Assembly (NCBI GenBank): GCA_001769505.1
Contig: MEOF01000041.1
Coordinates: 20,177 to 84,176 of the forward strand
Origin: Bacteroidetes bacterium GWF2_33_38
GTDB taxonomy: Bacteria; Bacteroidota; Bacteroidia; Bacteroidales; GWF2-33-38
Length of the DNA: 64,000 bases
Direction of reading: 5' to 3'
The notes below the pieces were generated by a model, which was not told where the DNA came from, made no database searches, and saw nothing but the letters and a program-made list of their open reading frames with translations. Below, piece after piece: positions 38,051-46,914 of the stretch (position 1 is its first letter; each line of letters opens with the position of its first letter). The position numbers and the translations under genes are program-made.

Positions 38051-39589
38051 TTATTTTTTAATCCACTTAAAAATATCGTCTTTATTCAACGGTCGTTGGT
38101 AATCGAGCCATTTAAAATTTGGCAAAAGTTTATCGGTTTGGCTAACATCTTTCACTGGGCTGAGTTTGGCTTTAGGCTGAGATAAAAACACAATTTTTTG
38201 GAACTCATTTTCTTTAATGTGAATCGTCATATTTACACACTTAGTATCGTTTAATCCTATGACATCATCGTCTTCTTTAGGGAAATAAATAGTTTCGCCA
38301 TCGCCAATAACTTTAATCATCGAAAGTTCGCCATCGGTGAAAGTTCCAATCATTTTATTTCCTTTTATTTGATTAAACCCGGTTGTATCTTCTTTCGAAA
38401 TCATCAATGCCACATTATTCATTTCAAGATATTCCAGCTCATCATTTTTTGTATGAATTTCGATTGAGTCAGCCGACATTTGATTATCATCAGACCACAA
38501 AATAGGCTCAAAATAAAGCTTGATAATAGAATCGCTAAAAGCATAAACCATTGAGTCACACATCGCTTGAAAATCGTTTTTAAATATTTTTACATGATGA
38601 TATGCTTTCATGGTTTTGTTTCCTGCTGTATCTGGAATCGACCTGAGTGTGTCAGCGTGTAAATACAGCGTATCGTTGTCGGAATATTTTATAAAAATTG
38701 CGCTATCGGTTAAAACCGACATTTCCGTTTCTTCGTAAAAAATGGCATAGTGTCCACGTAACGAAATATCTTCGGTTGAATCAACCATTGTTACGTTATG
38801 AAAGGCTCGGCCTATCTTTTTGTTTCTATCGTAATACAAACTGTCGCCTTTAAGCATTTGTGTATTATTTTTCAAATATGCATTCTTTTTATATTGCGAG
38901 ATGTTGGTTACGGTATTGTAAAAACCATTTTCGCAATATATAAAATTCGAATCGCTAACAATTTTAGTCGGTCCATGAAAATAAGCTATTTCGCTTTTGG
39001 TATTATATTGAAGTGTATCGCAAAACATGGTATAATCAGGATTTACCAATACAACACTATCGATTGAAAAATAATCTTTGGTTTTTGAGTAGTAAAAACC
39101 ATTTTTACTGGTAAGAACATTTTCACTTTGTGTGATGGTTCCAAAATTATAGTAATGTCCTGATTCGGTATTTCTATTATAATCAAGCGAATCGGTAGTC
39201 AGCAATGCATCATTATTGTTCAATCGAACATGTTTTCGCATTCGTGCCATTCGGGTATTTCCATCGTAAAAAAGCCTGTCGCCGTACAAATTCAGCGAAT
39301 CGCCTTGAAAAATGTGCACATTTCCATAAGCATTCATCGAATTGTTGTCGAAAACATGAGCACTATCGCAAAACATCAAAGCGTCGTCGTGCTTAAGCCT
39401 TACATGTCCCAACAATCGCCGAGTTTCTTTATCTTTATGTTGATCGAAAAGTAAAGAATCTGCATTTAAAATTTCAATTTTTCGTGTTTTTCGATTGGTG
39501 GTATCTGGTTTTGATGGCTGCGAAAAAGCATTTTCCGAAACAAGTACAAGAAAGAAAATAAAACAGTATGATAAAAATCTATATGCCAT
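38051..39589 (-). CDS. OstA/LptA-like exported protein
   Basis: A 512-residue protein with a signal peptide (SYCFIFFLVLVSENAFSQ). The body is a long run of short beta-strand repeats of the OstA-like fold: NADSLLFDQ, GHVRLKHDDALMFCDSAHVF, GNVHIFQGDSLNLYGDRLFY and KHVRLNNNDALLTTDSLDY. LptA/LptD-N type beta-jellyroll repeats carry lipopolysaccharide across the periplasm. In Bacteroidota, OstA-like proteins of this length are presumed periplasmic parts of LPS transport. It begins 10 nt after moxR and is likely co-transcribed with it. Confidence 0.83.
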   Translation of the reverse strand: MAYRFLSYCFIFFLVLVSENAFSQPSKPDTTNRKTRKIEILNADSLLFDQHKDKETRRLLGHVRLKHDDALMFCDSAHVFDNNSMNAYGNVHIFQGDSLNLYGDRLFYDGNTRMARMRKHVRLNNNDALLTTDSLDYNRNTESGHYYNFGTITQSENVLTSKNGFYYSKTKDYFSIDSVVLVNPDYTMFCDTLQYNTKSEIAYFHGPTKIVSDSNFIYCENGFYNTVTNISQYKKNAYLKNNTQMLKGDSLYYDRNKKIGRAFHNVTMVDSTEDISLRGHYAIFYEETEMSVLTDSAIFIKYSDNDTLYLHADTLRSIPDTAGNKTMKAYHHVKIFKNDFQAMCDSMVYAFSDSIIKLYFEPILWSDDNQMSADSIEIHTKNDELEYLEMNNVALMISKEDTTGFNQIKGNKMIGTFTDGELSMIKVIGDGETIYFPKEDDDVIGLNDTKCVNMTIHIKENEFQKIVFLSQPKAKLSPVKDVSQTDKLLPNFKWLDYQRPLNKDDIFKWIKK

Positions 39590-39599
39590 GAATCGGGAA

Positions 39600-40565
39600 T
39601 TATTTTAGCAAGTCTTCAATAATTTTTTCGATGGTAATATTTTCAGCTTCAGCTTTGTAATTTTTCACAATCCGATGACGTAAAATCGGTAGTGCAACAG
39701 CCTTCACATCTTCAATATCAGGCGAATATTTTCCGTTTAGTACAGCGTGAGTTTTGGCTCCTATAATTAAATATTGCGATGCTCTTGGTCCTGCTCCCCA
39801 ATTCAAATATTGATTTGCTAAATTATGAGCATTTTCAGTATTCGGACGAGTTTTGCTGACTAATTTTACGGCATATTCAACAACATTGTCGTTTACCGGA
39901 ATTTTTCGAATTAAATTTTGATAAAATATGATTTCGTCGGCTGTGAGTATTGTATTTAGCGATGTTTCAATATTCGAAGTCGTATTTTTCACAATGCTGA
40001 CCTCATCTTTAAAACTTGGATAATCGAACCAAATATTGAACATAAATCTATCGAGTTGTGCCTCAGGCAAAGGATAAGTTCCTTCTTGTTCGATTGGATT
40101 TTGAGTCGCTAATACAAAAAACGGTTTATCGAGTTCGTAATGCGTTCCTGTAGTGGTAATTGAGCGTTCCTGCATGGCTTCGAGCAGTGCTGCTTGAGTT
40201 TTAGGAGGCGTACGATTAATTTCGTCGGCAAGTATAAAGTTTGCAAACAAAGGTCCTTTAATGAATTTGAATTGTCGATTTTCGTCCAAAATTTCGGTTC
40301 CAATTATATCCGAAGGCATTAAGTCGGGAGTAAACTGAATTCGTTTGTATTGCAATCCCAACACTTGGGCAATGGTATTTACTAATAAGGTTTTTGCCAA
40401 ACCCGGAACACCCACAAGCAAACAGTGTCCGTTGCTGAACAAGGAAATCACAACATCTTTAATAATTTTATCCTGACCTATAATGACTTTTTGAATTTCT
40501 TTTGTAAGATTTTCGTACGCTTTTTTCAGTGAATCAACAGCTTCTACATCGTTTTCAAACTTCAT
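39600..40565 (-). CDS. MoxR-family AAA+ ATPase
   Basis: A 321-residue ATPase. Walker A is LLVGVPGLAKTLLVNTIAQ, Walker B is NFILADEINRTPPKTQAALL and sensor 1 is FFVLATQNPIEQEGTYPLPE. The C-terminal lid is AGPRASQYLIIGAKTHAVL. MoxR proteins act as chaperones, often with VWA-domain partners, none of which is visible here. ATG 40565 is preferred; ATG 40574 adds three residues. Confidence 0.93.
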   Translation of the reverse strand: MKFENDVEAVDSLKKAYENLTKEIQKVIIGQDKIIKDVVISLFSNGHCLLVGVPGLAKTLLVNTIAQVLGLQYKRIQFTPDLMPSDIIGTEILDENRQFKFIKGPLFANFILADEINRTPPKTQAALLEAMQERSITTTGTHYELDKPFFVLATQNPIEQEGTYPLPEAQLDRFMFNIWFDYPSFKDEVSIVKNTTSNIETSLNTILTADEIIFYQNLIRKIPVNDNVVEYAVKLVSKTRPNTENAHNLANQYLNWGAGPRASQYLIIGAKTHAVLNGKYSPDIEDVKAVALPILRHRIVKNYKAEAENITIEKIIEDLLK

Positions 40566-40600
40566 AATTAGCATAATTCGTGTTAATGAAATATAAACCT

Positions 40601-40608
40601 CAAATTTA
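40601..40608 (-). promoter_or_regulatory. -7 element before moxR
   Basis: On the minus strand TAAATTTG lies 35 nt before the ATG at 40565. No TTG is seen at the usual -33 distance. Confidence 0.4.
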
Positions 40609-40793
40609 GAAAAATGTTTTGCAAATTCTATCTTTTTATTTGCTCAAATAATAAAAAAGGGAAAAGCTAGGAGTTACAAGTTATAAATTACGAGTTAAAG
40701 ATATTTTATTTGTGTTTTAATATTTTATAAAATAAATATTTTCTTGCATAAAAACGTTTTTTTCAATATCTTGCTGAATAAATTTTTAAGAAT

Positions 40794-41384
40794 ATGTATA
40801 AATTTTTCCTTCCAATCATAGTCATTCTTGTTGCAATATGGATAATAATAGGGCTCCAACAACAAGAAGAAAGCGTAAATACAAATATTGATAATGAAGT
40901 AAATCTTACAGAATCTGTCGAGGGTTTTGAGTTAAAAGAAATTCTGTTCAATCATAAATCGATTATGATTCCCGCATTCATGGATACAACTTCTGACTTG
41001 CACGATTATGCCGAAATACAGTTTCAAAGTTTAAACGACGAACTTTATTTGATTGCCATTTCCGAATCCAAAGATTCGAGCGATATATACTCCTTGGAAG
41101 AATATTTTAAGATTGTTGCCGATTATTTTATCAACGATGTTTTAACCGATGGTAAAAGTAATGGTCCGTTATTGAAAGAAATTAATGGAATGAATTCGGC
41201 ACAAGGATATATTACTGGAAATTTCTCTACCGATGGAGGAGTTTTCAATATTTATTACCGATTAGGAATATACGAAACGGAAGGTTATTATTATCAAGTT
41301 TTAACTTGGACTATAGGAGAAAACAGAGATAAATTTGAAGAAGTGATGAATGCCATGTTAAGCTCATTTAAGGAGCAAAAATAA
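40794..41384 (+). CDS. Membrane-anchored hypothetical protein
   Basis: A 196-residue protein: an N-terminal hydrophobic segment (FFLPIIVILVAIWIIIGL) anchors a ~170-residue extracytoplasmic domain. The domain alternates strands and a long helix (SLEEYFKIVADYFINDVL) and ends with FEEVMNAMLSSFKEQK. The layout is like the small PsbP/DcrB-like fold, but this is resemblance only. It stands alone before the T9SS locus. Confidence 0.65.
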   Translation: MYKFFLPIIVILVAIWIIIGLQQQEESVNTNIDNEVNLTESVEGFELKEILFNHKSIMIPAFMDTTSDLHDYAEIQFQSLNDELYLIAISESKDSSDIYSLEEYFKIVADYFINDVLTDGKSNGPLLKEINGMNSAQGYITGNFSTDGGVFNIYYRLGIYETEGYYYQVLTWTIGENRDKFEEVMNAMLSSFKEQK

Positions 41385-41444
41385 ATATAACTTTTATTAC
41401 AAATTTTCGTACAAAATAACCGTTGAATCAAAAAAATATTGCTT

Positions 41445-44400
41445 ATGAAAAATATGTACACTCTCAACTTAAGAATCACGATTTCACTTGTTTTAATTTT
41501 TGGTTCTATACTCAGTTTTGCTCAACCTTCAAGACTTGAAGGCAACTTTGGAGCAGGTTGGTCAAACTACGATTTAATCGATCGTGGAGTTGTAAAAGCA
41601 GTTGCATTACAAGCTTCGGCAACAAATTTCAATGCCACTTTTTTGTTTAATAATGCAAATGGAAATTACGATCCGCAGTGGACAGGTAGCAACACGCCTC
41701 ATGTATATCGACCAGTTGACAGCCTATTGAGTGGACAAGCATTTTATTATTCAAGCGGTGGCTGGAATCAAAACTTGGAGACATCTATCGAATCTGGGAA
41801 GTATTATACATTCATTATTTATGGACTAGACCCAGCTTCCACAAGTAACCGTAACATGTCGATTCTACAAACAACTTTTTTACCAGTTTCAATAAACGCA
41901 GTAACACAAAATCCTGCAACTCCAGTTACAGGAGGCGAAACGGTTGATGTAACCTTAACTTTAAGCATGGCTAAAAATGCTGATGAAAAAGTATTTTTGC
42001 GATATACGACTGATAGTTGGGCAACTTCAAACTTTATAGAAATAACTTCTTTCGACGGAAGCCATCAAGGAATTGCAACAATCCCTGCTCAGATTAATGG
42101 AACCAATGTTCAATATTACGCTTTAACAACTACAAGAAGCAATCCTGACGAAAGTACAATTGATTATTATTCGCTAAATATTAACAACAATAACAATATT
42201 AATTACGAATACGATGTAGTTGGAGGTCTATCTGCTCCTGAAATTACGCTTTCTTACGACGGCAATATTACCGAAGGAGCAGAAAACAGTGAAATTATAA
42301 CTGTTACTTTAACCAATGATACTTTTGTAACAACTTTAAATTCAGCTTTTTGGACAATTTCAAATTTGCCTATTGGAGTTTCGGTTGATACAATTATTCG
42401 AGTAAACGACACTACCGCAACTATCACATTGTCAGGAAATAGTTCAATTGATTACGATTCTGATATTACAAACTTCACGGTGGAAATTTCAAACGAAGAA
42501 CTAGAAATTACCGCAACAGGAACGATTGTTGCAAATACAGGCGTTACTTTTACGGCAATAGTTGAGGCAACACCATCAATCGCTTTATCGTTTGACGGAA
42601 CTATAACCGAAGGTGCTGAAAATGGAGAAGTTATTACGGTTACTCTCACAAACGATGTTTTCGAAGCAAGTTTAAACGCTACCAATTGGATAATCTTAAA
42701 TTTGCCTACCAGTGTTTCGGTTGATACAATTATTCGTCTTACGAACACAACTGCGAGCATAACATTACAGGGAAATTCAAGCCTAGATTACGATACTGAC
42801 ATCACAAATCTATCTGTCGAAATCACACATGACGAATTAGTTACTTTGTCAACAGGAAGCATTTTGGCAAATTCAGGTGTAACTTTTACAGCCTTAGTGG
42901 AAAGCGATCTAATTTGGCTTCATATGCTCACAGTTGATACTCTCGTTCAGACCTTAGGTGACAATGCCGCATATTGGATAAATGCCGAAATCGGTCAAGC
43001 AAGTTGGAACGCTAGTCAAATAGGATACGGAACAACAAACGTTGATACTACTGCATGGAATTGGTTCGATGCAGCTTGGTATGCCGATGGTAGCGGAAGC
43101 AACAAACAAGTTCATTCTAATATTGCAGTTCCACAAGTTATAGGGACATATTATTATGTTGCAAGAGCCAAAGCATTAGAAACAGATTTATGGTCATATG
43201 GAAACAACGATACTTGGACAAACACAACTACGTTTGCCCCAGAATATCAATTTGTAGTTAATGAAATTCCTGCTGTAACATTATCATCAGCAACAGCTGT
43301 TGATTCATCTTCTATTGAATTATCTTGGACTTCTGATGTAACTTACTCGACTGTTATGGTTGTTAAATCAAGTATCGCAAGCATCACAAATCCAACGAAT
43401 GGAACTACTTACACTGTAGGGCTCGCATGTAACGAGGGTGAAGTTATTTATAAAGGAACTGGTACTAATTTTACTCATTCAGGATTAAATGCAAACACCC
43501 AAGTTTATTATCATTTCTACACCGTGAATAACGATTATTATTCTGATGTGGTTAGTTCAAATGCAACAACTACAAACGAGGCAGCTCCATCAATCGCATT
43601 ATCGTTTGACGGAACAATAACCGAAGGTGCTGAGAATGGCGAAATAATTACAGTTACTCTTACTAACGACGTGTTTGAAGCAAGTTTAAACGCTGCAAAT
43701 TGGACAGTTTCAAATTTGCCAACTGGCGTTTCGGTTGATACTATCATTCGTTTAACCAACACAACTGCAAGCATAACATTATCAGGAAATGCAAGCCTTG
43801 ATTATGATAGCGATATTACCAATTTTACGGTAGAAATTTCGCATGCCGAATTGCTTACAATGTCAATCGGAAGTGTAATTGCAAATTCAGGAGTAAGCTT
43901 TACTGCAATTATCGAAGATGCAGGAATTTGGTTACATATGTTAAGCTATGAAAATTACGAACAAGTAGTTGGTGATAATGCTTCGTATTGGATAAATGCC
44001 GAAATTGGACAAGATACATGGAATGTAAGTCAAATTGGATATGGAATAAGCAATAGCGATGATACTGATTGGGTTTGGGAAGACGCAACATGGTACGAAG
44101 ATGGTTTAGGTTTGAACAAGAGAGTACATGCAAATATTTCAGCACCAAACGCAATAGGAAAATACTATTATATTGCCAGATCAAAAGCCGATTCAACTGA
44201 TGAATGGCATTATGCAAATGATACCGTTTGGGCAAATAATCCTGTTTTTGCTCCACAATATTTTATAAATGTAGATTCCATACCTGCTCCAACTGCATGT
44301 TCTGCATTAACAAGTTCCTCAAGTCAAATAAACTTATCGTGGAACAATGACAACATATATCAAAATGTGATTGTTCTTGCAAAAAGTGGAAGCGATATTT

Positions 44401-45914
44401 CGGCTACGTTGTCGAACGAAACTGTTTACTCACAAAACGATATAATTGGCGACGCTACAGTAATTTACAAAGGAAGTTTAGAGGCGTATAATCACATAGG
44501 CTTAACAGCTTCGACACAATATTTTTATGATTTTTATACTGTTAACAACAATTTTTATTCGTTTATCGAAACTTCTACAAAAGCAAATGCTACGACTTCA
44601 GATGGCTCAGAATGTAATCTCGTACTTGATTTAGGCGAAGATACTTCTATTTGTGGTGGTGGAGCAATTTTAATTAATCCTGCTTTAACAGTTTCACCTT
44701 ATGGCGACTCGCTTGTAATTACATTTGATGCATCATACGGTTCAGGAACATTGATTGGAGTAAGTAAAGTTTATATGCACTCTGGTGCAGAATTAACAAA
44801 TTCTGGTTCTTGGGATTACCCGATAGGAAATTGGGGACAAGACGACGGAATTGGTTTAATGGAAAACATTGGAACAGACTTATGGCAAATTACAATTCAT
44901 CCTCAAAGCTACTATAGCTTTCCAGATGATAGTATTGCAACTGGTATTTACTTAGTTTTACGAAATGCTGCCGGAAACATTACTGCTAAAGATAATTTAG
45001 GAGAGGATATTTACGTTGATTTAACTCAAAGCACACCTATTTCAAGTTATGGAAGTATCAGCACAACAGAAATTCTAAGTCCGATTGCTTCAATCGCTTG
45101 GTCAACCGGAGCAAGTTCTCAAACGCTGACAGTAACATCGTCAGGCTCCTATTTTGCAACAATTACCGATCAATTGGGCTGTACTGCTAATGACACAATC
45201 AACATAGAAATGGGGAATATTCCTTTAGTTGATATTGGAAACGACCAAGTTCTCTGCAATGGTGAAAGTATATATCTCGTTGCCGACATAGGATTTGTTT
45301 CATATATTTGGTCTAACAGTTCTTCAAACGATTCTTTATTTGTTACAACCGCAGGAAATTATTCGGTTACTGTTACTAATGAAGATGGATGTACGGGTTT
45401 CGACTTTGTAAATATTACTGAGAATGAAACTCCAATAGCCAACTTCGATTATGTCGCTGATGGTATGGAAGTAACATTTAACGATTTATCATTGTTTGCA
45501 GAGTCATACGCTTGGGACTTTGATGGGAATGGTTCAACTGATTATAGCGATTCAACAGGTGTTTCGAAAACCTATTATTTTACTGGACAATACAATGTAA
45601 CGCTTACTGTTACAAACGATTGCGGAACAGATTCTCATACCGAATTAGTTGTAATCACAAGTGTAAATTCACTTGAGAAAACAAATAATTTTGATGTCTT
45701 TCCAAATCCAGTAAACAACTATTTAACCATCAAAACTAAAAATCAGGATTCCAAAAACATTCGAATATTAAATATACTGGGAGAAACAATTTTCAATTCC
45801 AAAACAAACGAATCAATTTTCAATATTGATTTTTCAAATTTAGCAAAAGGTATTTACGTAGTTGAAATTGAATCAGATAATCAAATACAAAAACAACGAA
45901 TTATTAAAAATTAA
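41445..45914 (+). CDS. Giant T9SS-secreted modular repeat protein
   Basis: A 1489-residue protein starting at ATG 41445, with a signal peptide ending ILSFAQ. Order: an Ig/CBM-like region (~145-245) and two Calx-beta-like repeats (~263-487, ITEGAENSEIITVTL). Next comes a tandem unit consisting of a WLHML-type domain (~487-605), fibronectin III-like domain (~606-712), third Calx-beta-like repeat (~713-825), second WLHML-type domain (~825-941) and second fibronectin-like domain (~942-1052). Then two Ig-like repeats starting DLGEDTSICGGG and DIGNDQVLCNGE, a PKD domain (~1331-1406) and a type A T9SS sorting domain (VFPNPVNNYLTIK). The first Ig-like repeat is interrupted by a module (~1081-1213, VYMHSG) homologous to one in both downstream genes. 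Probably a surface adhesin or glycan-binding scaffold. Confidence 0.82.
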   Translation: MKNMYTLNLRITISLVLIFGSILSFAQPSRLEGNFGAGWSNYDLIDRGVVKAVALQASATNFNATFLFNNANGNYDPQWTGSNTPHVYRPVDSLLSGQAFYYSSGGWNQNLETSIESGKYYTFIIYGLDPASTSNRNMSILQTTFLPVSINAVTQNPATPVTGGETVDVTLTLSMAKNADEKVFLRYTTDSWATSNFIEITSFDGSHQGIATIPAQINGTNVQYYALTTTRSNPDESTIDYYSLNINNNNNINYEYDVVGGLSAPEITLSYDGNITEGAENSEIITVTLTNDTFVTTLNSAFWTISNLPIGVSVDTIIRVNDTTATITLSGNSSIDYDSDITNFTVEISNEELEITATGTIVANTGVTFTAIVEATPSIALSFDGTITEGAENGEVITVTLTNDVFEASLNATNWIILNLPTSVSVDTIIRLTNTTASITLQGNSSLDYDTDITNLSVEITHDELVTLSTGSILANSGVTFTALVESDLIWLHMLTVDTLVQTLGDNAAYWINAEIGQASWNASQIGYGTTNVDTTAWNWFDAAWYADGSGSNKQVHSNIAVPQVIGTYYYVARAKALETDLWSYGNNDTWTNTTTFAPEYQFVVNEIPAVTLSSATAVDSSSIELSWTSDVTYSTVMVVKSSIASITNPTNGTTYTVGLACNEGEVIYKGTGTNFTHSGLNANTQVYYHFYTVNNDYYSDVVSSNATTTNEAAPSIALSFDGTITEGAENGEIITVTLTNDVFEASLNAANWTVSNLPTGVSVDTIIRLTNTTASITLSGNASLDYDSDITNFTVEISHAELLTMSIGSVIANSGVSFTAIIEDAGIWLHMLSYENYEQVVGDNASYWINAEIGQDTWNVSQIGYGISNSDDTDWVWEDATWYEDGLGLNKRVHANISAPNAIGKYYYIARSKADSTDEWHYANDTVWANNPVFAPQYFINVDSIPAPTACSALTSSSSQINLSWNNDNIYQNVIVLAKSGSDISATLSNETVYSQNDIIGDATVIYKGSLEAYNHIGLTASTQYFYDFYTVNNNFYSFIETSTKANATTSDGSECNLVLDLGEDTSICGGGAILINPALTVSPYGDSLVITFDASYGSGTLIGVSKVYMHSGAELTNSGSWDYPIGNWGQDDGIGLMENIGTDLWQITIHPQSYYSFPDDSIATGIYLVLRNAAGNITAKDNLGEDIYVDLTQSTPISSYGSISTTEILSPIASIAWSTGASSQTLTVTSSGSYFATITDQLGCTANDTINIEMGNIPLVDIGNDQVLCNGESIYLVADIGFVSYIWSNSSSNDSLFVTTAGNYSVTVTNEDGCTGFDFVNITENETPIANFDYVADGMEVTFNDLSLFAESYAWDFDGNGSTDYSDSTGVSKTYYFTGQYNVTLTVTNDCGTDSHTELVVITSVNSLEKTNNFDVFPNPVNNYLTIKTKNQDSKNIRILNILGETIFNSKTNESIFNIDFSNLAKGIYVVEIESDNQIQKQRIIKN
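42234..43920 (+). repeat. Internal Calx-beta-like repeats of the giant protein
   Basis: Three coding repeats of ~112 codons: 42234-42569, 42570-42905 and 43582-43920. Copies two and three are close at DNA level (the same run of codons for PSIALSFDGTITEGAENGE), while copy one is more diverged. A second pair, the WLHML-type domains at ~42906-43260 and ~43920-44268, is also duplicated. This suggests a block of about 1 kb was duplicated in tandem. Confidence 0.75.
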
Positions 45915-45925
45915 AAAATAAACAC

Positions 45926-46873
45926 ATGAAACGAACATTTTTACTCATCGGCATATTTGCCATCTTCTCAGCACTTTCGTTTGGACAGACCCAAACATAT
46001 GTTAAGATTATCCTCGACACGAAACTTATGTCTAGTTTAGATTATAGTTTGGGCGGAGGCTCTGGCGTCCCTGTAACAGGAAAAGTATATGCTCATCTTG
46101 GTCTTTGTACGTGTAATCTCAGCGGAACAGGAAATACAGCTACAAGAGATTGTGCAGATTCAACAGCAAATGAAGATTATTGTTTCGACCAAATTTTACC
46201 TTATAAATCAAACGTATGGCAACATGTAGTTGGAAATTGGGGTGATACTCCTGAAGACGATGGAGTTGGTTTAATGACAGAAGAAGGAAATGGAGTATAT
46301 TCAATTGAATTTATCATCGAAAATTACTTTAGTTCAAACTTAGTCAGCGTAGAAAGCGAAGCCGTTGACGTTGTTCCTTCTCAACCTTGGGATTACGAAG
46401 AAGGAGGAAAACCATACACTATTGGTATGGTGTTCAGAAACGAAGATGGGACAGCAACAGGACGTGACGATTTAGGAAGCGATTTGTTTATAATCAACTT
46501 GTTAACTAATCCTACTGTTATTCAGGGAAGTAACCCTTCGCAAGGTTTTTCAGCTATAACTTTCGTTGTAAACGGTGTTGAGGAAGTCAAAAGCAATAAA
46601 TCGTATTCAGTTTACCCAAATCCTTTTTCAAATTTTACCACAATCAACTACTATATGCCCAAAGCTTCGGACAACATGAGTATGAAAGTTTACAACGTTG
46701 TTGGCGAAGAAATAGATATATTGTATCAAGGCATTAAAGAAAAAGGAAATCATCAAATAATATGGAAAGGCTTAAGTAAATCTGGAGTAAAACTTCCAGC
46801 AGGAATTTATTATTACGTTCTGAACGATGGCAACCAAATTATTACAACTCAAAAAATTATTATCAGTCGATAA
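45926..46873 (+). CDS. T9SS-secreted protein with the VYxHxG module
   Basis: A 315-residue protein with signal peptide MKRTFLLIGIFAIFSALSFGQ. Almost all of the mature part is one module (~22-195): GKVYAHLGLCTC, VWQHVVGNWGDTPEDDGVGL, IGMVFRNEDGTATGRDDLG. It matches the amino-terminal module of the downstream GH13 enzyme and the inserted module of the upstream giant protein, with an extra Cys-bearing loop. A T9SS type A sorting domain ends the protein (SVYPNPFSNFTTINYY, LPAGIYYYVL). It has no catalytic domain, so a binding role is the likely reading. It starts 11 nt after the giant gene. Confidence 0.8.
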   Translation: MKRTFLLIGIFAIFSALSFGQTQTYVKIILDTKLMSSLDYSLGGGSGVPVTGKVYAHLGLCTCNLSGTGNTATRDCADSTANEDYCFDQILPYKSNVWQHVVGNWGDTPEDDGVGLMTEEGNGVYSIEFIIENYFSSNLVSVESEAVDVVPSQPWDYEEGGKPYTIGMVFRNEDGTATGRDDLGSDLFIINLLTNPTVIQGSNPSQGFSAITFVVNGVEEVKSNKSYSVYPNPFSNFTTINYYMPKASDNMSMKVYNVVGEEIDILYQGIKEKGNHQIIWKGLSKSGVKLPAGIYYYVLNDGNQIITTQKIIISR

Positions 46874-46914
46874 TTTTAATTGAAAATTACATTCATAAGC
46901 AATAATATAAACAG

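Noticed and set aside
42452..43774. Minus-strand open frames recurring in the giant gene
   Set aside because: They recur because the sense-strand repeats recur; they have no signal, motif or promoter.
42234..44600. Possible CRISPR or phase-variable array
   Set aside because: The repeats are about 336 bp, in frame and protein-coding, with no short direct repeats and spacers.
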